A DNA stretch of 64,000 nucleotides from Tridacna crocea (taxonomy: Eukaryota; Mollusca; Bivalvia; Cardiida; Cardiidae). The translations under genes and the position numbers were made by a program. Below are positions 23,440 through 34,240 of the stretch, one piece after another. Where the stretch lies: NCBI GenBank assembly GCA_943736015.1, contig OX031072.1:16023501-16087500 (forward strand). Direction: 5' to 3'. Below the pieces are notes generated by a model that saw only the letters and a list, made by a program, of their open reading frames with translations, made no database searches and had not been told where the DNA came from. Every line of letters starts with the position of its first letter. Position 1 is the stretch's first letter.

Positions 23440-23727
23440 GTTGTCTGCACATGTAAAATTCTTCGAAGGTTCGACCTGTCTGCTCTGACGCATCACCGAT
23501 CCCATATGCTGAGGAAAAGTAGGGCTTACACCGAAGCTACCATAAGTTGCATGCTAGCTTATCATAGCTGAATGAATCGCGCCAAGTGGCGTTTTATTGG
23601 GTAAATGTTTGATTTAGTTTGAAATTCAAAGTAACGGTTGTCGAGTGGAAAAGTAGTCCGGTTCTGTACTCAGAATGCCCAAATTAGATAGATGTGTATT
23701 TATAAAATGCCATCTTGCAGGAGATAA
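23440..23727. repeat. Family F palindrome, left arm
   Basis: It matches the left arm of 25,316-26,046: GTCTGCACATG, CGAAGGTTCGACCTGTC, GACGCATCAC, ATCATAGCTGAATGAATCGC, AAATTCAAAGTAACGGTTGT and GCCATCTTGCAGGAGATAAT. The right arm is absent. Confidence 0.65.
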
Positions 23728-23734
23728 TGAGCCC

Positions 23735-23967
23735 CGTTGACCCTTTACTAGATAACAAAATCTTGAACTGGGCCAAATTCAAAGCATTTGCAGACCACAA
23801 ATTGGATCTAACTCTTATGATGATTTCTGTCTTCGATATGATAGAAAACATTGTTGGAAAAGGAGAAAAATGGTGCTTACCAGCATTTTCTCCTATGTCT
23901 ACAATGTTTTCAATAGCCTTCTCTTTCAGGATCGTTAAAACTCGGGATTGTGCGGTAAGGAAACAAA
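23735..23967. repeat. Family A element
   Basis: Left TTGACCCTTTACTAGATAAC, hairpin GAAAACATTGTTGGAAAAGG with complement, right GGGATTGTGCGGTAAGGAA. The terminal TTAAs are mutated on both sides. Confidence 0.65.
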
Positions 23968-24156
23968 CAGATAGTGATTTTCCAGGATTTAATTCTCTCG
24001 CATTGTCGATAAAATGAAGTCAGTGGTTTCGAAAGACCCTAGTATTCGTAAACCCCCTACCAGACGAAAAAGTTTATTGTTTTCCAAACTGAAAGAATTT
24101 GCAGATGATATATCAATACGTTACTTAAGATGTAAAATCTGTATTGCAAAGGTAGT

Positions 24157-24361
24157 GATTCATTCCACATACGCATGGACAGGTCGGCGGAGAAATAGAC
24201 GAACTTGCCAACTACTTCCTTTTGACATTGGTTACCTCCCCTGCTACAGCAAAGCGTAATATTCTTCAAAGATTCGACCTGTCTTACATGATGCATCACT
24301 CTCGTCGATATCGGAGAGACTGTAGTAATATGCGCTATAAATTAGCAATGGAGAAAATGCT
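24157..24361 (+). repeat. Direct repeat left of the inverted 43-bp array
   Basis: About 200 bp (GATTCATTCCACATACGCAT through CGCTATAAATTAGCAATG) are repeated at 25,210-25,425 in the same orientation, so the array is bracketed by direct repeats. The inner portion, TTCGACCTGTC through GCTATAAATTAGCAATG, belongs to the outer part of family F. Confidence 0.75.
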
Positions 24362-25180
24362 TATCAAATCCTTTCATGTTTCGTATGGGACATTATAAAA
24401 CGCTTATCAAATCATTTCATGTCTCGTATCGGAATTTACAAAATGCTAATCAAATCATTTCATGTTTCGTATCGGAAATTATAAAATGTAAATGAAGTCC
24501 TTTCATGTTTCGTATCGGACATTACAAAATGCTTATCAAATCCTTTCATGTTTCGTTACGGATATTTCAAGATGCTAGTCAAATCCTTCCATGTTTCGTA
24601 TCGGACATTACAAATTGCTTATCAAGTTCTGTTATGTTTAGCACCAGACATTACAAAATGCTTATCAAATCCTTTCATGTTTCGTATCGGACATTATTAA
24701 ATGCTAATCAACTCTTTTTTCGTGTTTCGTATCGGACATTTCAAAATGCCAATCAAATCCTTTCATTCTTCGTATCGGACATTACAAAATGCTAATCAAA
24801 ATCATAATCAAATCCTTTGAAGTTTCGTATCGGAAATTACAAAATGAAAATCAAGTCTTTTTTCAAGTTTTGTATCGGATTTTGCAAAATGCTAATCAAA
24901 TTATTTCATGTTTCGTATCGGACATTATAAAGTGCTAATCAGATATTTTTTCATGTTTCGTATTGGACATTTCAAATGCTAATGAAATCTTTTCATGTTT
25001 CGTATGGGACATTTTAAAATGCTTATCAATTCCTTTCATGTTTCGTAACGAATTTTACAAAATGCTTATCAAATCTTTTCATGTTTCGTAACGAATTTTA
25101 CAAAATGCTAATCACATCTTTTCATGTTTCGTATAGAACAATAAAGTGCTAATCAAATCTTTTTCATAAACAGCTCACAT
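24362..25180 (-). repeat. 43-bp minisatellite array (orientation 2)
   Basis: About 19 copies of the reverse complement of the 19,560-20,690 monomer: AATGCTTATCAAATCCTTTC and ATGTTTCGTATCGGACATTA. It starts directly after a family F-like segment and is flanked by direct repeats. Confidence 0.9.
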
Positions 25181-25209
25181 TTAAATCCAATCTTTTGTTC
25201 ATATTCTCA

Positions 25210-25435
25210 TGATTCATTCCACATACGCATGGACAAGCCGTCGGAGAAATAGACGAACTTGCCAACTACTTCCTGTTGACATTGGTTACTTCCTCTGCTA
25301 CAGCAAAGCGTAAATGCGTTGTCAGTTCAGGCTATATTTTTCGAAGATTCTACCTGTCTTATATGACGCATCACTCTCGTCGATATCGGAGAGACTGTAG
25401 TAATATGCGCTATAAATTAGCAATGAAGAAAACGG
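25210..25435 (+). repeat. Direct repeat right of the inverted 43-bp array
   Basis: Second copy of the 24,157-24,361 segment, about 90% similar by eye. It contains an extra segment (AAATGCGTTGTCAGTTCAGG) absent from the left copy. It continues into the complete family F palindrome. Confidence 0.75.
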
Positions 25436-26046
25436 CTTTTATAAATACGTTTGAGGAAAAATCAGGCCTGTTTTAACCCCAGATTTCTCTAAACTGCTGA
25501 TCATAGCTAAGTGAATCGCTCGAGGTAGCGTTTTATTGAGTAAACGTTTATTTTAGTTTGAACTTCAAAGTAACGGATGTCGCGTAGGAAAGTGGATGTC
25601 CATATTAAATAGATGAGTATTTGTAGAATGCCATCTAGCGGGATATAATGAGCGTAAATGTACAACGGAAGGCACTATCTCCCGATAGATGGCATTCTAT
25701 AAATAAACATCAATCTAATTTCGGGATTCTGTGAACAGAACCGGACTACTTTTCTACGCGACAACCGTTACTTTTAATATCAAACTAAACTAAATGTTTT
25801 CACAATAAAAAGCTACCTGGTGCTACTCATTCTTCATTTAGCTATGATCAACTAAATTATTATAGTTAAAAGAAATCTGGACCTAATGCAGACCTGATTT
25901 CTCTTCAAACATATTGATAATAGCCATTTTCTCCTTTTGCTACTTTATTAGCGCGTACTACTTCAATCCCCTCCAACCTTGGGGAAAGTGATGCGTCATA
26001 GTGGACAGGTCGAATCTTCGAAGAATATAACATGCGCAGACAACGC
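25316..26046. mobile_element. Family F foldback element: 730-bp palindrome, complete copy
   Basis: Two arms of roughly 350 bp meet around 25,650-25,674. Paired landmarks from outside in are GCGTTGTC with GACAACGC, TTTTCGAAGATTCTACCTGT with ACAGGTCGAATCTTCGAAGA, ATGACGCATCACT with AGTGATGCGTCAT, CTGATCATAGCT with AGCTATGATCA, and GCCATCTAGCGGGATA with CTCCCGATAGATGGC. No coding frame is visible. Half copies occur at 1,093, 23,440 and 27,586. Confidence 0.8.
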
Positions 26047-26479
26047 AACGGGAACCGGTTTAGTTACCCTCAAACACGTCTCAAAGAGATGTTGTAATCA
26101 TGTTTCGGTATCTTACTGTTCATCAAACGCTGTATGTGTTGAAATATTTATCTGTCAGTCAAAAGTAAAACATTGACGTAAGTTATTTACTTCTGAGACA
26201 GTGATAACTTTAATCCACCGAGGGCGCAGAAGTTCAAACCTGTTGATCAAAAAGTGCACTACATAGACGGGTTTGATTTGACTTTCTAGCAGAGTATTTA
26301 CTTGGCTTGTCTGGACAATGCTGAGTCCCAAGGGGTATATTCACCAGGAACTGAAGAAAAACCTCCGATTCCTAATTCCAAGATTACCCATCTAATTGGC
26401 GGAAACAGTACGTGTCAGCCAATCAGATTGCTAGCCTTATCAGTAATGATAAATGAATATCTGAAATCGGTGTGTTACG

Positions 26480-26746
26480 ATTGGCTTGCAACATGCAAAA
26501 AGGCGCATTTGGACATTAGCGTAAAGTGTCGTCTCGGATCAGCCTGCGCAGTCCGCGCAGGCTGATCCGAGACGGCACTTTACGACTACATTAGATTTCG
26601 TGCTACAGTAGACTTACTCAAAACAGAAAATTACGTAAAACCGGATAATGTCCTGTCGGATCAGCCTGCGCGGGTTGCGCAGGCTGATCAGTGACGATAC
26701 TATACGCAAATGTCCCAATGCCCCTTTTCACGTGTTGCAGGCCATA
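26480..26746. mobile_element. Family E inverted-repeat element, complete
   Basis: Termini TTGGCTTGCAACATGCAAAA and CACGTGTTGCAGGCCATA. Two nested hairpins are present: GCCTGCGCAGTCCGCGCAGG, and GCGCGGGTTGCGCAGGCTGA. At about 267 bp this is the best reference copy of the family in the window. Confidence 0.75.
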
Positions 26747-27585
26747 TATTTTATTTCAAGCAAGGGCAGGCCAGAGATAGAGTAAAAAGTTTGAAATCGA
26801 AGAGGTTTCAATCTTCACTATTCTGATATAATGTTTAGATAAAGATCAGACAGCGCAAAGCATGCAATATTATCTGCCAAGTCAATTTGATATGTGAAAA
26901 AATCAGTGGATAGTTTTTGTGGTATTTGTCGAAGACAATACTACTATGAGTTAAAGATTGAATTTTGATAACGATGTATCTTATTTTGTGCAAAGCCGAA
27001 GGAAATAAACCCAGTTAAACTCATTCTTTCTCAGGCAAATGAGTTTTTCGGTGGCACACATATATGTAATTTGAAATAGCATTTTAAAATACATTGGGCG
27101 AGGCCATCGATCGTTGAGATACTTATTTTTGATTGAAAATAGCTTCTCTCGCTCATAGCCTTTTATTGGCGCAATGATACAAATTTGCCTACTGACCTTG
27201 GGCTTTTTCATTCCAAAACCAATTCGTCCCATGATTTGTTCGTCCTATGACTGCGCGCTACTCCATTTGATTGCTCATAAATATTTATAGATCGAAGTAA
27301 TTGACTGTAATGTTGGAAATTAAATGTAAAAGGCTAAAGATATTTCAAAATTATAGTTTTAAGGTACATGAGTACTCTCCCTTCAACCGAAAAGGTATTC
27401 ATTTGCATTTAAGTCAATATTTGAACATTATGTGTCTTTTTCTCTCAAACTATTGATTCCACGCAATGGGTTTCCTCGACAAATACCACTTCAGCGTTCT
27501 CAACGCTTTGATTTTTTACCGCGTGAAAAGCTAGAAGCACGATTACTAGAAGAAGGGGATTTATTCGAAGCTACCATTTGGCAGT
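26747..27585. other. No recognisable gene
   Basis: The minus-strand open frame at 26,981-27,232 shows no domain I recognise. No repeat signature stands out. Confidence 0.35.
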
Positions 27586-27910
27586 TGTCTGCACATGTCA
27601 TATTGTTCGAAGATTCGGCCTGTCTTATATGACGCATTACTTCCCCCAATATTGCGGAGATTGTAGCAATACGCGCTATAAAGTAGCAATGGAGAAATTG
27701 GCTTTTGTCAATACGTTTGATGATAAATCAGGCCTGTTTTAGCTCCAGATTTCTCTAAACTGCTGATCATAGCTGAATGAATCACACCAGGCAGCGTTTT
27801 ATTGAGTAAACATTTATTTTAGTTTGAAATTCAAAGTAACGGTTGTCGCGTACAAAAGTCGTCCGATTCTGTACCCAGAAAGATGTGTATTCTAGCAGAA
27901 GATAATGTAG
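27586..27910. repeat. Family F palindrome, left arm
   Basis: Collinear with the left half of 25,316-26,046 from GTCTGCACATGTCATATTGT to AGAAGATAATG. One internal stretch near the centre is deleted, and the right arm is absent. Confidence 0.65.
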
Positions 27911-28212
27911 AAACACGAGTTCAAGGAGAAATGATTTGATTCGAAGCTACTATTTGGCTCAGATTTACATTGTCGTCTAAACATGCTTTCAATTTCGAGA
28001 TGTGTAAAAACCCCTATCGGCTGGTAAAGAGATCAAAGAGAAACTGCTTCACAATTCTCAAGTAGTCTCAACGATTCCTGTAGCCGTCATCTATTGATGC
28101 ACAAACGGAAATACAATGGAGAGTTGGATAAGCAGCTTACGTAACTCAGGCGTAAGAAGGTTTGCAACATTATCGCTGCAACTTGTTTTAACCTTTTCCC
28201 ATGCGGTCCTGT

Positions 28213-28383
28213 TTTAACCTTTAACCACACAATCATGAGTTTGAACGACCATGAGAAAGAACGCTTTTGAAAACATTGTGGGAAAAGAGAAGATGCTATT
28301 AACCATCATGAGTCTTATCTACTTTGTTATCTGCAAATGCTTTCAATTTAGACAAGTCAACAATTTTTTGTCAGATGGTTAAA
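28213..28383. repeat. Family A element, hairpin half deleted
   Basis: Left TTTAACCACACAATCATGAG, central GAAAACATTGTGGGAAAAGA, right GTCAGATGGTTAAAGA. It is about 170 bp long, having lost much of the second hairpin arm. Confidence 0.6.
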
Positions 28384-28805
28384 GATTGCTAAGCGCAACT
28401 CACTGAAATTTTGCGGATAGTGTAGAATTAGACTGCACAGAACGTGCAGTCTGATTTTTTATGTACACTGTCCTTTGAGGACATATTGTTTCCCAAAAAA
28501 TACATTTGAAACAGCAAAATTTGTGTTTTTTACTATCGACTCCAAAATTTCTGCACACTTCCGTTGCAGGATAAATGTTCAGACCCTACCTGCTATTTAA
28601 GTGTAATGAAACCTTAGAGGCGATAGTAGTACATGTTATCCCAATTTTGCTATTTCAAAGCTATCTCTGTATTCAGGATTGTATGTCAATACCGGACAGT
28701 ATAGATCCAAGATCAGACTGCACATTCTGAAGATACTGGAAAGTGTAGATCTAGCATCTACAGAACTTGCAGTCTGATCTTGGATCTACACTGTCCGTTC
28801 AGAAG
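28384..28805. repeat. Two family C copies in tandem neighbourhood
   Basis: One core is at 28,395-28,475 (AATTAGACTGCACAGAACGT plus GCAGTCTGATTTTTTATGTA). Another is at 28,690-28,800 (GATCCAAGATCAGACTGCAC with a strong complement). The second has an extra inserted arm fragment near 28,735-28,765, so it may be two overlapping copies. Confidence 0.55.
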
Positions 28806-28954
28806 ATATCTTTCACCAACAAATGAATTTGAAACAGCAAGATTTGTGATTTTACTAACGCCTTGAAAGTCACTTATACAGCAGGATTATGATTGATCTA
28901 ATAGACAGTTTCGATGTAGCATCCTAGTAATATGTATGTACTTGTAATGGGTCT

Positions 28955-29600
28955 GTGAAGTTGGCTCAACGCTCAGTAATCGACATTTAGCTCAACACCA
29001 GCCTTGTTGAGCCAGTTCAACATTCTAGCTCAACGGCCAGCTCAACAGCAAAAATACATATATAATTATGTCGAAATAAAAGTCCGTTGAGCCAGCTCGA
29101 CATTCCAGCTCAACCGCCAGCTCAACAGTAAAAGTACTTATACATATTTTCGATTAATGTCCATTAAGCCAGCTCGACATTCCAGCTCAAAGGCTAGCTC
29201 AATAGTAAGAATACTTATACATATGTTTCGATCAATGTACGTCGAGCCAGCTCGACATTCCAGCCCAACGGCCAGCTCAACATCAAAAAAACATATATAT
29301 ATCAAAATCAAAGTCCATTGAGCCAGCTCGACATTCCAGCTCAACGGCCAGCTTAACAGTAAAAATATCTATACATATGTTTCGATCAATGTCCGTTGAG
29401 CCAGTTCAACATTCCAGCTCAACCACCAGCTCAACAGTAAAAATATTTCGATCAATTTCCGTTGAGCCAGCTCGACATTCCAGCTCAACGGCCAACTCAA
29501 CAGTAAATATATCTATACTTAAATTTCGATCAATTTCCGTTGAGCCAGCTCGACATTGCAGCTCAACCACCAGTTCAACAGTAAAAATATACATATAATT
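28955..29600 (+). repeat. Left arm: tandem AGCTCGACATTCC monomers
   Basis: About 8 monomers, typically GTTGAGCCAGCTCGACATTC, CAGCTCAACGGCCAGCTCAA, then an AT-rich spacer containing ATACATAT and GATCAATGTCC. Protein-like periodic frames appear on both strands and are artefacts of the repeat. Confidence 0.85.
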
Positions 29601-29799
29601 ATGTGCAGCCTGATTTTGATCTCCACTGTCCGTTAAGGACATATTGTTTCCCCAAAAATACATTTACATCTTTTAAAACCAGTAGATGCCTTGAAATTAT
29701 TTGATGCAATGGTTAAACCGTTTTTTATGTTTTGCAGCAGACATTTGGGGATATTAGTGTTACAATGCAATTGAAAAAGTACACTTACCGTTTTGTAAG

Positions 29800-31135
29800 C
29801 GCATGTGTCGTTTGAAGCACAATACGTCAAACTCTTTTGTACTGGGTGAATGTGGCCGTAGCCCTTTAGCAGTTTACTATATTACCCAATGTATTAAATA
29901 CTGGCTTAAACTTATTACTATGCCTAATACTCGATATCCAAAACAGTCCTACAGCATGCTTCGACAAATTGATGAATCTGGCAGAATTACCTGGGCATCT
30001 TAGGTCAAAACATTACTATTCGAAAATGGATTTGGATATGCTTGGATCGCAGATGAAATAGGCAATCAAGATTTCTTCTTAAAACTATTTAAGCAACGAT
30101 TGAAGGATATTTATCTACAAAAATGGAACTCGAACTTAAATGAAAGCTCTAAAGCATATTACTATAAAGATTTTAAAACAATGCTAGAGACAGAAACGTA
30201 TTTAATAATAGATATGTCATATGTACATGTAGATAAAAGAAATTTAGCAAATTTTAGATGCTCTAATCATACATTAGCTATAGAAACAGGGAGAAGAGAT
30301 AAAATTGATAAACAATTCAGATTCTGTAAATACTGCCTAAAAATACTTTTTCTGTTGAAGACAAATTCCACTTTTTATTGATTTGTCCTTTGTACGATGA
30401 TATCAGAAAAGTTTGTTTTCCCAAATTATGGTATAATAGGTTACCTACTAAATCTTTATTTCTAGACATTATGAAATGTAAGACTGAGTCTTTAATGATA
30501 TACACACTTGCCAAGTACATAACGATAGCATTCAAAGAAAGGCAAGCTTTTTTAGACAAAGAAGCAAGTCAATAACTATTTTTCGAAACTTTCTATAACT
30601 TTTCTCGAATTTCTATGTAATCCATGTTCATGAAGATTAATTTCTTCTAAATAGTTTTATATTTGTAACAATATGTCTTCAAATGATTCTTTTAGTACAT
30701 GTATTTACAATTACTTTCCTGTCGGACTCGACATCATATCAACTACTTTTGCGGAATGTATGGACAGATATCAGTCAACACTTATTGGGGTCTGATCTCT
30801 GTCTATACAGTCCGCCTCATACCTACACATACAGTCCAATACTTATTGTTAATACATGAGTCACTTGGCAATTTGTTCAGGCAAAGATAGGCCACCTATA
30901 GGGTAGTCAGAATTCTTTTCTACGCACTAGTAATGAATTGGTCATTTTCGTAAAGTATTATGCCTTTTTGCAATGCTTTACAAACTGAAAATTTATATTC
31001 CTAACGTTTTTGGCGTACACTTTTGTTCAAATGTTTATGAACTTTGGGGTACGTTACTCTAAACATATTTTCGTATGTATGTATTGTATAACGGGCCGGA
31101 GGCCTTAGCTTACCAATAAAAATTTGAATTTTAAA
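29800..31135 (+). pseudogene. Non-LTR retrotransposon (L1-like) 3' tail, 5' truncated and decayed
   Basis: The plus-strand frames read, in order, a segment with GFGYAWIADEIGNQDFFLKL and FKQRLKDIYLQKWN; then NLANFRCSNHTLAIETGRRD, FCKYCLK and KFHFLLICPLYDDIRK. This is the C-terminal region after the reverse transcriptase in many molluscan non-LTR elements, ending in a CxxC/HxxxC-type zinc knuckle. There is an in-frame stop near 30,001 and a frame change near 30,340, so it is not functional. The 3' UTR runs to a CCAATAAAAATTTGAATTTT end at about 31,135, just before the right foldback arm. No polymerase domain remains. It fills nearly the whole interior of the foldback element. Confidence 0.7.
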
Positions 31136-31139
31136 TTCG

Positions 31140-31917
31140 AAACAGCAAAAATACATTTGAGCTGGCGGTTGAGCTGGAAAGTCGAGCTGGCTCAACGGAC
31201 TTTGATTTTTAAATATATTTGTATTTTAGCTGTTGAGCTGGCCGTTGAGTTGGAAGCACAACGGACATTGATTAAACATATACATGTACAAGTAATGTTT
31301 TTTACTGATCAGCTAGCGGATGAGCTGGAATGTCGAGCTGGCTCAATAGACTTTGATTTTGACATATATGTATTTTTGCTGTTGAGCTGGCCGTTGGGCT
31401 GGAATGTCGAGCTGGCTCAACGCACATTGATCGAAACATATGTATAAGTATTTTTACAGTTAAGCTGGCCGTTGAGCTGGAATGTCGAGCTGGTTCAATG
31501 GACTTTGATTTTGACATATATATGTATTTTGGCTGTTGAGCTGGCTGTTGGGCTGGAATGTCGAGCTGGCTCAACGGACATTGATCCAAGCATATGTATA
31601 AGTATTTCTACTGTTGAGCTAGCGGTTGAGCTGGAATGTCGAGCTGGCTCAATAGACTTTGATTTTGACATATAGATGTATTTTTGCTGTTGAGCTGGCC
31701 GTTGAGCTACAATGTCGAGCTGGCTCAACGGACATTGATTGAAACATATATATTTTTACTGTTGAGCTGGCCATTGGGCTGGAATGTCGAGCTGGCTCAA
31801 CAGACATTCATCAAGTATATTTGCTGTTGAGCTGGCCATTGAGCTGGAATGTCGAACTGGCTAAACAAGGCTGGTGTTGAACTGAATGATGATTACTGAG
31901 CGTTGAGCCAACTTCAC
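31140..31917 (-). repeat. Right arm: inverted tandem monomers
   Basis: About 10 monomers in complement orientation (TGAGCTGGAATGTCGAGCTG, GCTCAACGGACATTGAT). The outermost 60 bp contain no monomer but match the left end exactly in inverted order. Confidence 0.85.
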
Positions 31918-32016
31918 GTACCCCTTGTATTTACCCCAAAAAAACAGGAGATATCTTCCTACGAGAAAGACCGTAGATACATGTAAATAAAAAAAAACTT
32001 TCAGATTTTTTTTCTA

Positions 32017-32251
32017 GAACCCATTACCACACAATGTCCAATTTTGACGACCATGAGAAAGAAGCCTATAGAAAAAATTGTGGAAAATAGAGAAAATGCT
32101 GGGTAACCAGCATTTTCACCTTTTTCTCCACAATGTTTTCTACCCCTTCACAAAACTAATTTCTAATTTTTCGTTCACTTTTATTTTGTCGTCTGCAAGT
32201 GCTTTCGATTTGGACAAGCCTAAAATATTGTCGTTTGGTAATGAGTTTATT
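32017..32251. mobile_element. Family A element
   Basis: Left AACCCATTACCACACAATGT, hairpin AGAGAAAATGCTGGGTAACC plus complement, right TTGTCGTTTGGTAATGAGTT. The terminal TTAAs are changed at both ends. Confidence 0.65.
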
Positions 32252-33099
32252 AGATAAACAATTTTGATGCAGCATCTTAGTCATATTCTATGTATTTATT
32301 TTTCATGCTTTCCGGCGGTTTTTCGAGAAGTAACGGTGAAGTATTTTTCGATATTTCATGGTTATGACCTGTGAAAAATACCGATATTATTGCCGAACTC
32401 TTCAGTTGAAGGCGGAAACGACAGTTCCCACGCACTAGTTACCTAGGTAAACAGAACGTGCCACCCAAAAAGATTGAATTATGTCATAATTTACCCCTAC
32501 ATTTCTCGCAGAGAAGGTACGTCGGGGGAAGTTCCAAAAAAACAACAATACTGATGTAAGTCCCCCACCCCCATCCGAAAGGAATAGAAGGCATAAAATA
32601 AACAGAATGTTTTTTTTTTCTTTCGGTGGGGCAGCCACCACTAAAAATATTGCTGATGATGTTCACACAATGAAATAAATTTCTATCTTTCACACACACA
32701 AAAACAACTCAACAAATACCCTCTGTATATTTACCCCAAACACGAGATATCTTCTTACGAGACTGATCATAAATAAACGAAAAAAATGCACGTTTAGATT
32801 TTTTTCTTTATAAATAACAAAGCAAGTCATTTCTTTGTTGGAAAAACTATAGACGAGAGTTGATAGATTGTCTATGATAAACTAGGCCAGTGTCAGCCGC
32901 ATCTCTTACTGGAACAATAGTACAATACAGGCCTGACACTCAGTTATGATAACGTATGATTGTCAGTCTGGCAGTGCGCCGTCTGTGTCATTATTTGCAG
33001 TTTTGGATTGCAATAACCAGGGCACCTTTTCACCAACTCTTCTTAAGGATATGGCTTATTCTCCAGATTTCTGTACATGCAAGTTTGAAATTATCACAA
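32252..33099. other. No gene; partial duplicate of the DNA flanking the foldback element
   Basis: About 32,265-32,300 (TGCAGCATCTTAGTCATATT) resembles the DNA left of the foldback element at 28,910-28,945. About 32,712-32,810 (ATTTACCCCAAA, GAGATATCTTC, TTACGAGA) resembles the DNA right of it at 31,925-32,010. No coding exon is seen. Confidence 0.5.
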
Positions 33100-33260
33100 A
33101 CAAAGTCCGTAACAAAGAAACAATGAACAAATGCATAGCAGAAAAACAGAGACCAGACAAGATTCAAACCTTGGACGCCTAGACGAAAGAAGAACACCGT
33201 AACCTCTAAGCTAAAGTGAATTCTCTCTAACGCAGTATCGTATTTAAACCGGGATAAAGC
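33100..33260 (-). repeat. Possible tRNA-like SINE head
   Basis: On the minus strand, TTTAGCTTAGAGGTTACGGT resembles an A box and AAGGTTTGAATCTTG a B box, about 40 bases apart. The body was not recognised, so the call is tentative. Confidence 0.35.
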
Positions 33261-33588
33261 CATGCATGAAGGAATGGCTAAGCCAATCGGACGTTGTGCT
33301 GCTATCAAAATTAAAGAATGTTAGATACAAAGACTAAGATTGTTGGTTAGAATGGAAGGTGAAAACAGTCACAAGATACTTCATTTTTAACTTGTTCGGT
33401 CTGAAATCTGGCCTTTTCGTGGAAGACGAGCGTATTACCATCCGCAATTGATTTTGTTGTGTGCAAATCCTTTGAATTTGGACAACGTCTAAAGTTTTGT
33501 AGTTTGACAAAGAATTAAATTATGCTTCAACTGTTCCAATCGTTTTCTTGTCCCAATTAATGCCTTGAATGCAATAAACGGGGAAGGG

Positions 33589-33755
33589 TGTGTGTGTGTG
33601 TGTGTGTGTGGTGGGGGGGGGATCAGCATTTTTTTTTTTTCCCTTTTCCCACAATGTAGTCTAATCAATGTTTTTGTTTTTGTCACTTTTATTTTGTCGT
33701 CCTCAAATGCTTTCGATTTGGACAAACCTAAAATTTTGTCGATTGGTAATGAATT
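33589..33755. repeat. (GT)n and G tract followed by a family A right half
   Basis: GTGTGTGT repeats and a run of G at about 33,585-33,621 lead into TTTTCCCACAATGTAGTCTA, then GTCGTCCTCAAATGCTTTCG and TTGTCGATTGGTAATGAATT, the right half of family A. Confidence 0.6.
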
Positions 33756-33869
33756 AAATCTATAGCCTTCGGGTCTCCTGAAGCACCATCCACGAAAAAA
33801 TCAAGCATGAAAAAAGATAAACAAACAAACAGTTAACGGAGAAAAAAGAGAAAATACGCAAAATTATTG

Positions 33870-33960
33870 TCCTAGTTGGGACAGTGTAGATCCAAGATCA
33901 GACTGCATTCTGATCTTGATCTATTCTGTCCTCAAGAAATCCTTGAATCGCGCTGAGCAA
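33870..33960. repeat. Family C fragment
   Basis: GACAGTGTAGATCCAAGATC, AGACTGCATTCTGATCTTG and ATCTATTCTGTCC form a shortened hairpin. Confidence 0.55.
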
Positions 33961-34240
33961 TCTATGGAATACAGCTGACCGAAAGTTTGTAGATCTGGTT
34001 TTTTTTTTTTTCAAACGTTCAAAAAGGTCTGTACCACAAAAGGCAGAAACGTAAATCCCTTTTCCAATATCGTAGTTCAAACATGTATCCAATTTCCTGT
34101 ACAGACATCCCCATTTAAACTTTTAATGGATTATTTCAATTTTCTTATCTTGTCAAAAAATGAGACAAAACACTATCGTAAATCAAAGAGCAATCTAACA
34201 GTTTCTTGTCAATGGCAGTCTAACGGTTTTTTGTCAATTC

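Larger units (their letters stand above)
28955..31917. mobile_element. Foldback-type element with minisatellite arms
   Basis: The outer ends are mutually inverted: GTGAAGTTGGCTCAACGCTC at 28,955, and its exact complement ending at 31,917, extending inward through the CAACACCAGCCTTGTT match. Each arm then consists of tandem copies of one monomer of about 66-80 bp, in opposite orientations (to about 29,600 on the left and from about 31,140 on the right). Each monomer carries its own 8-bp hairpin stem, CGTTGAGC...GCTCAACG. Long inverted repeats made of short tandem repeats define foldback (FB/TU) transposons in Drosophila and sea urchin. No transposase is seen and no clear target-site duplication is found. 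Confidence 0.7.

Noticed and set aside
29377-31728. Frames with repeated VELAVELECRAGSTDIDRN on both strands
   Set aside because: They come from the foldback arm monomers in both orientations and are not protein genes.
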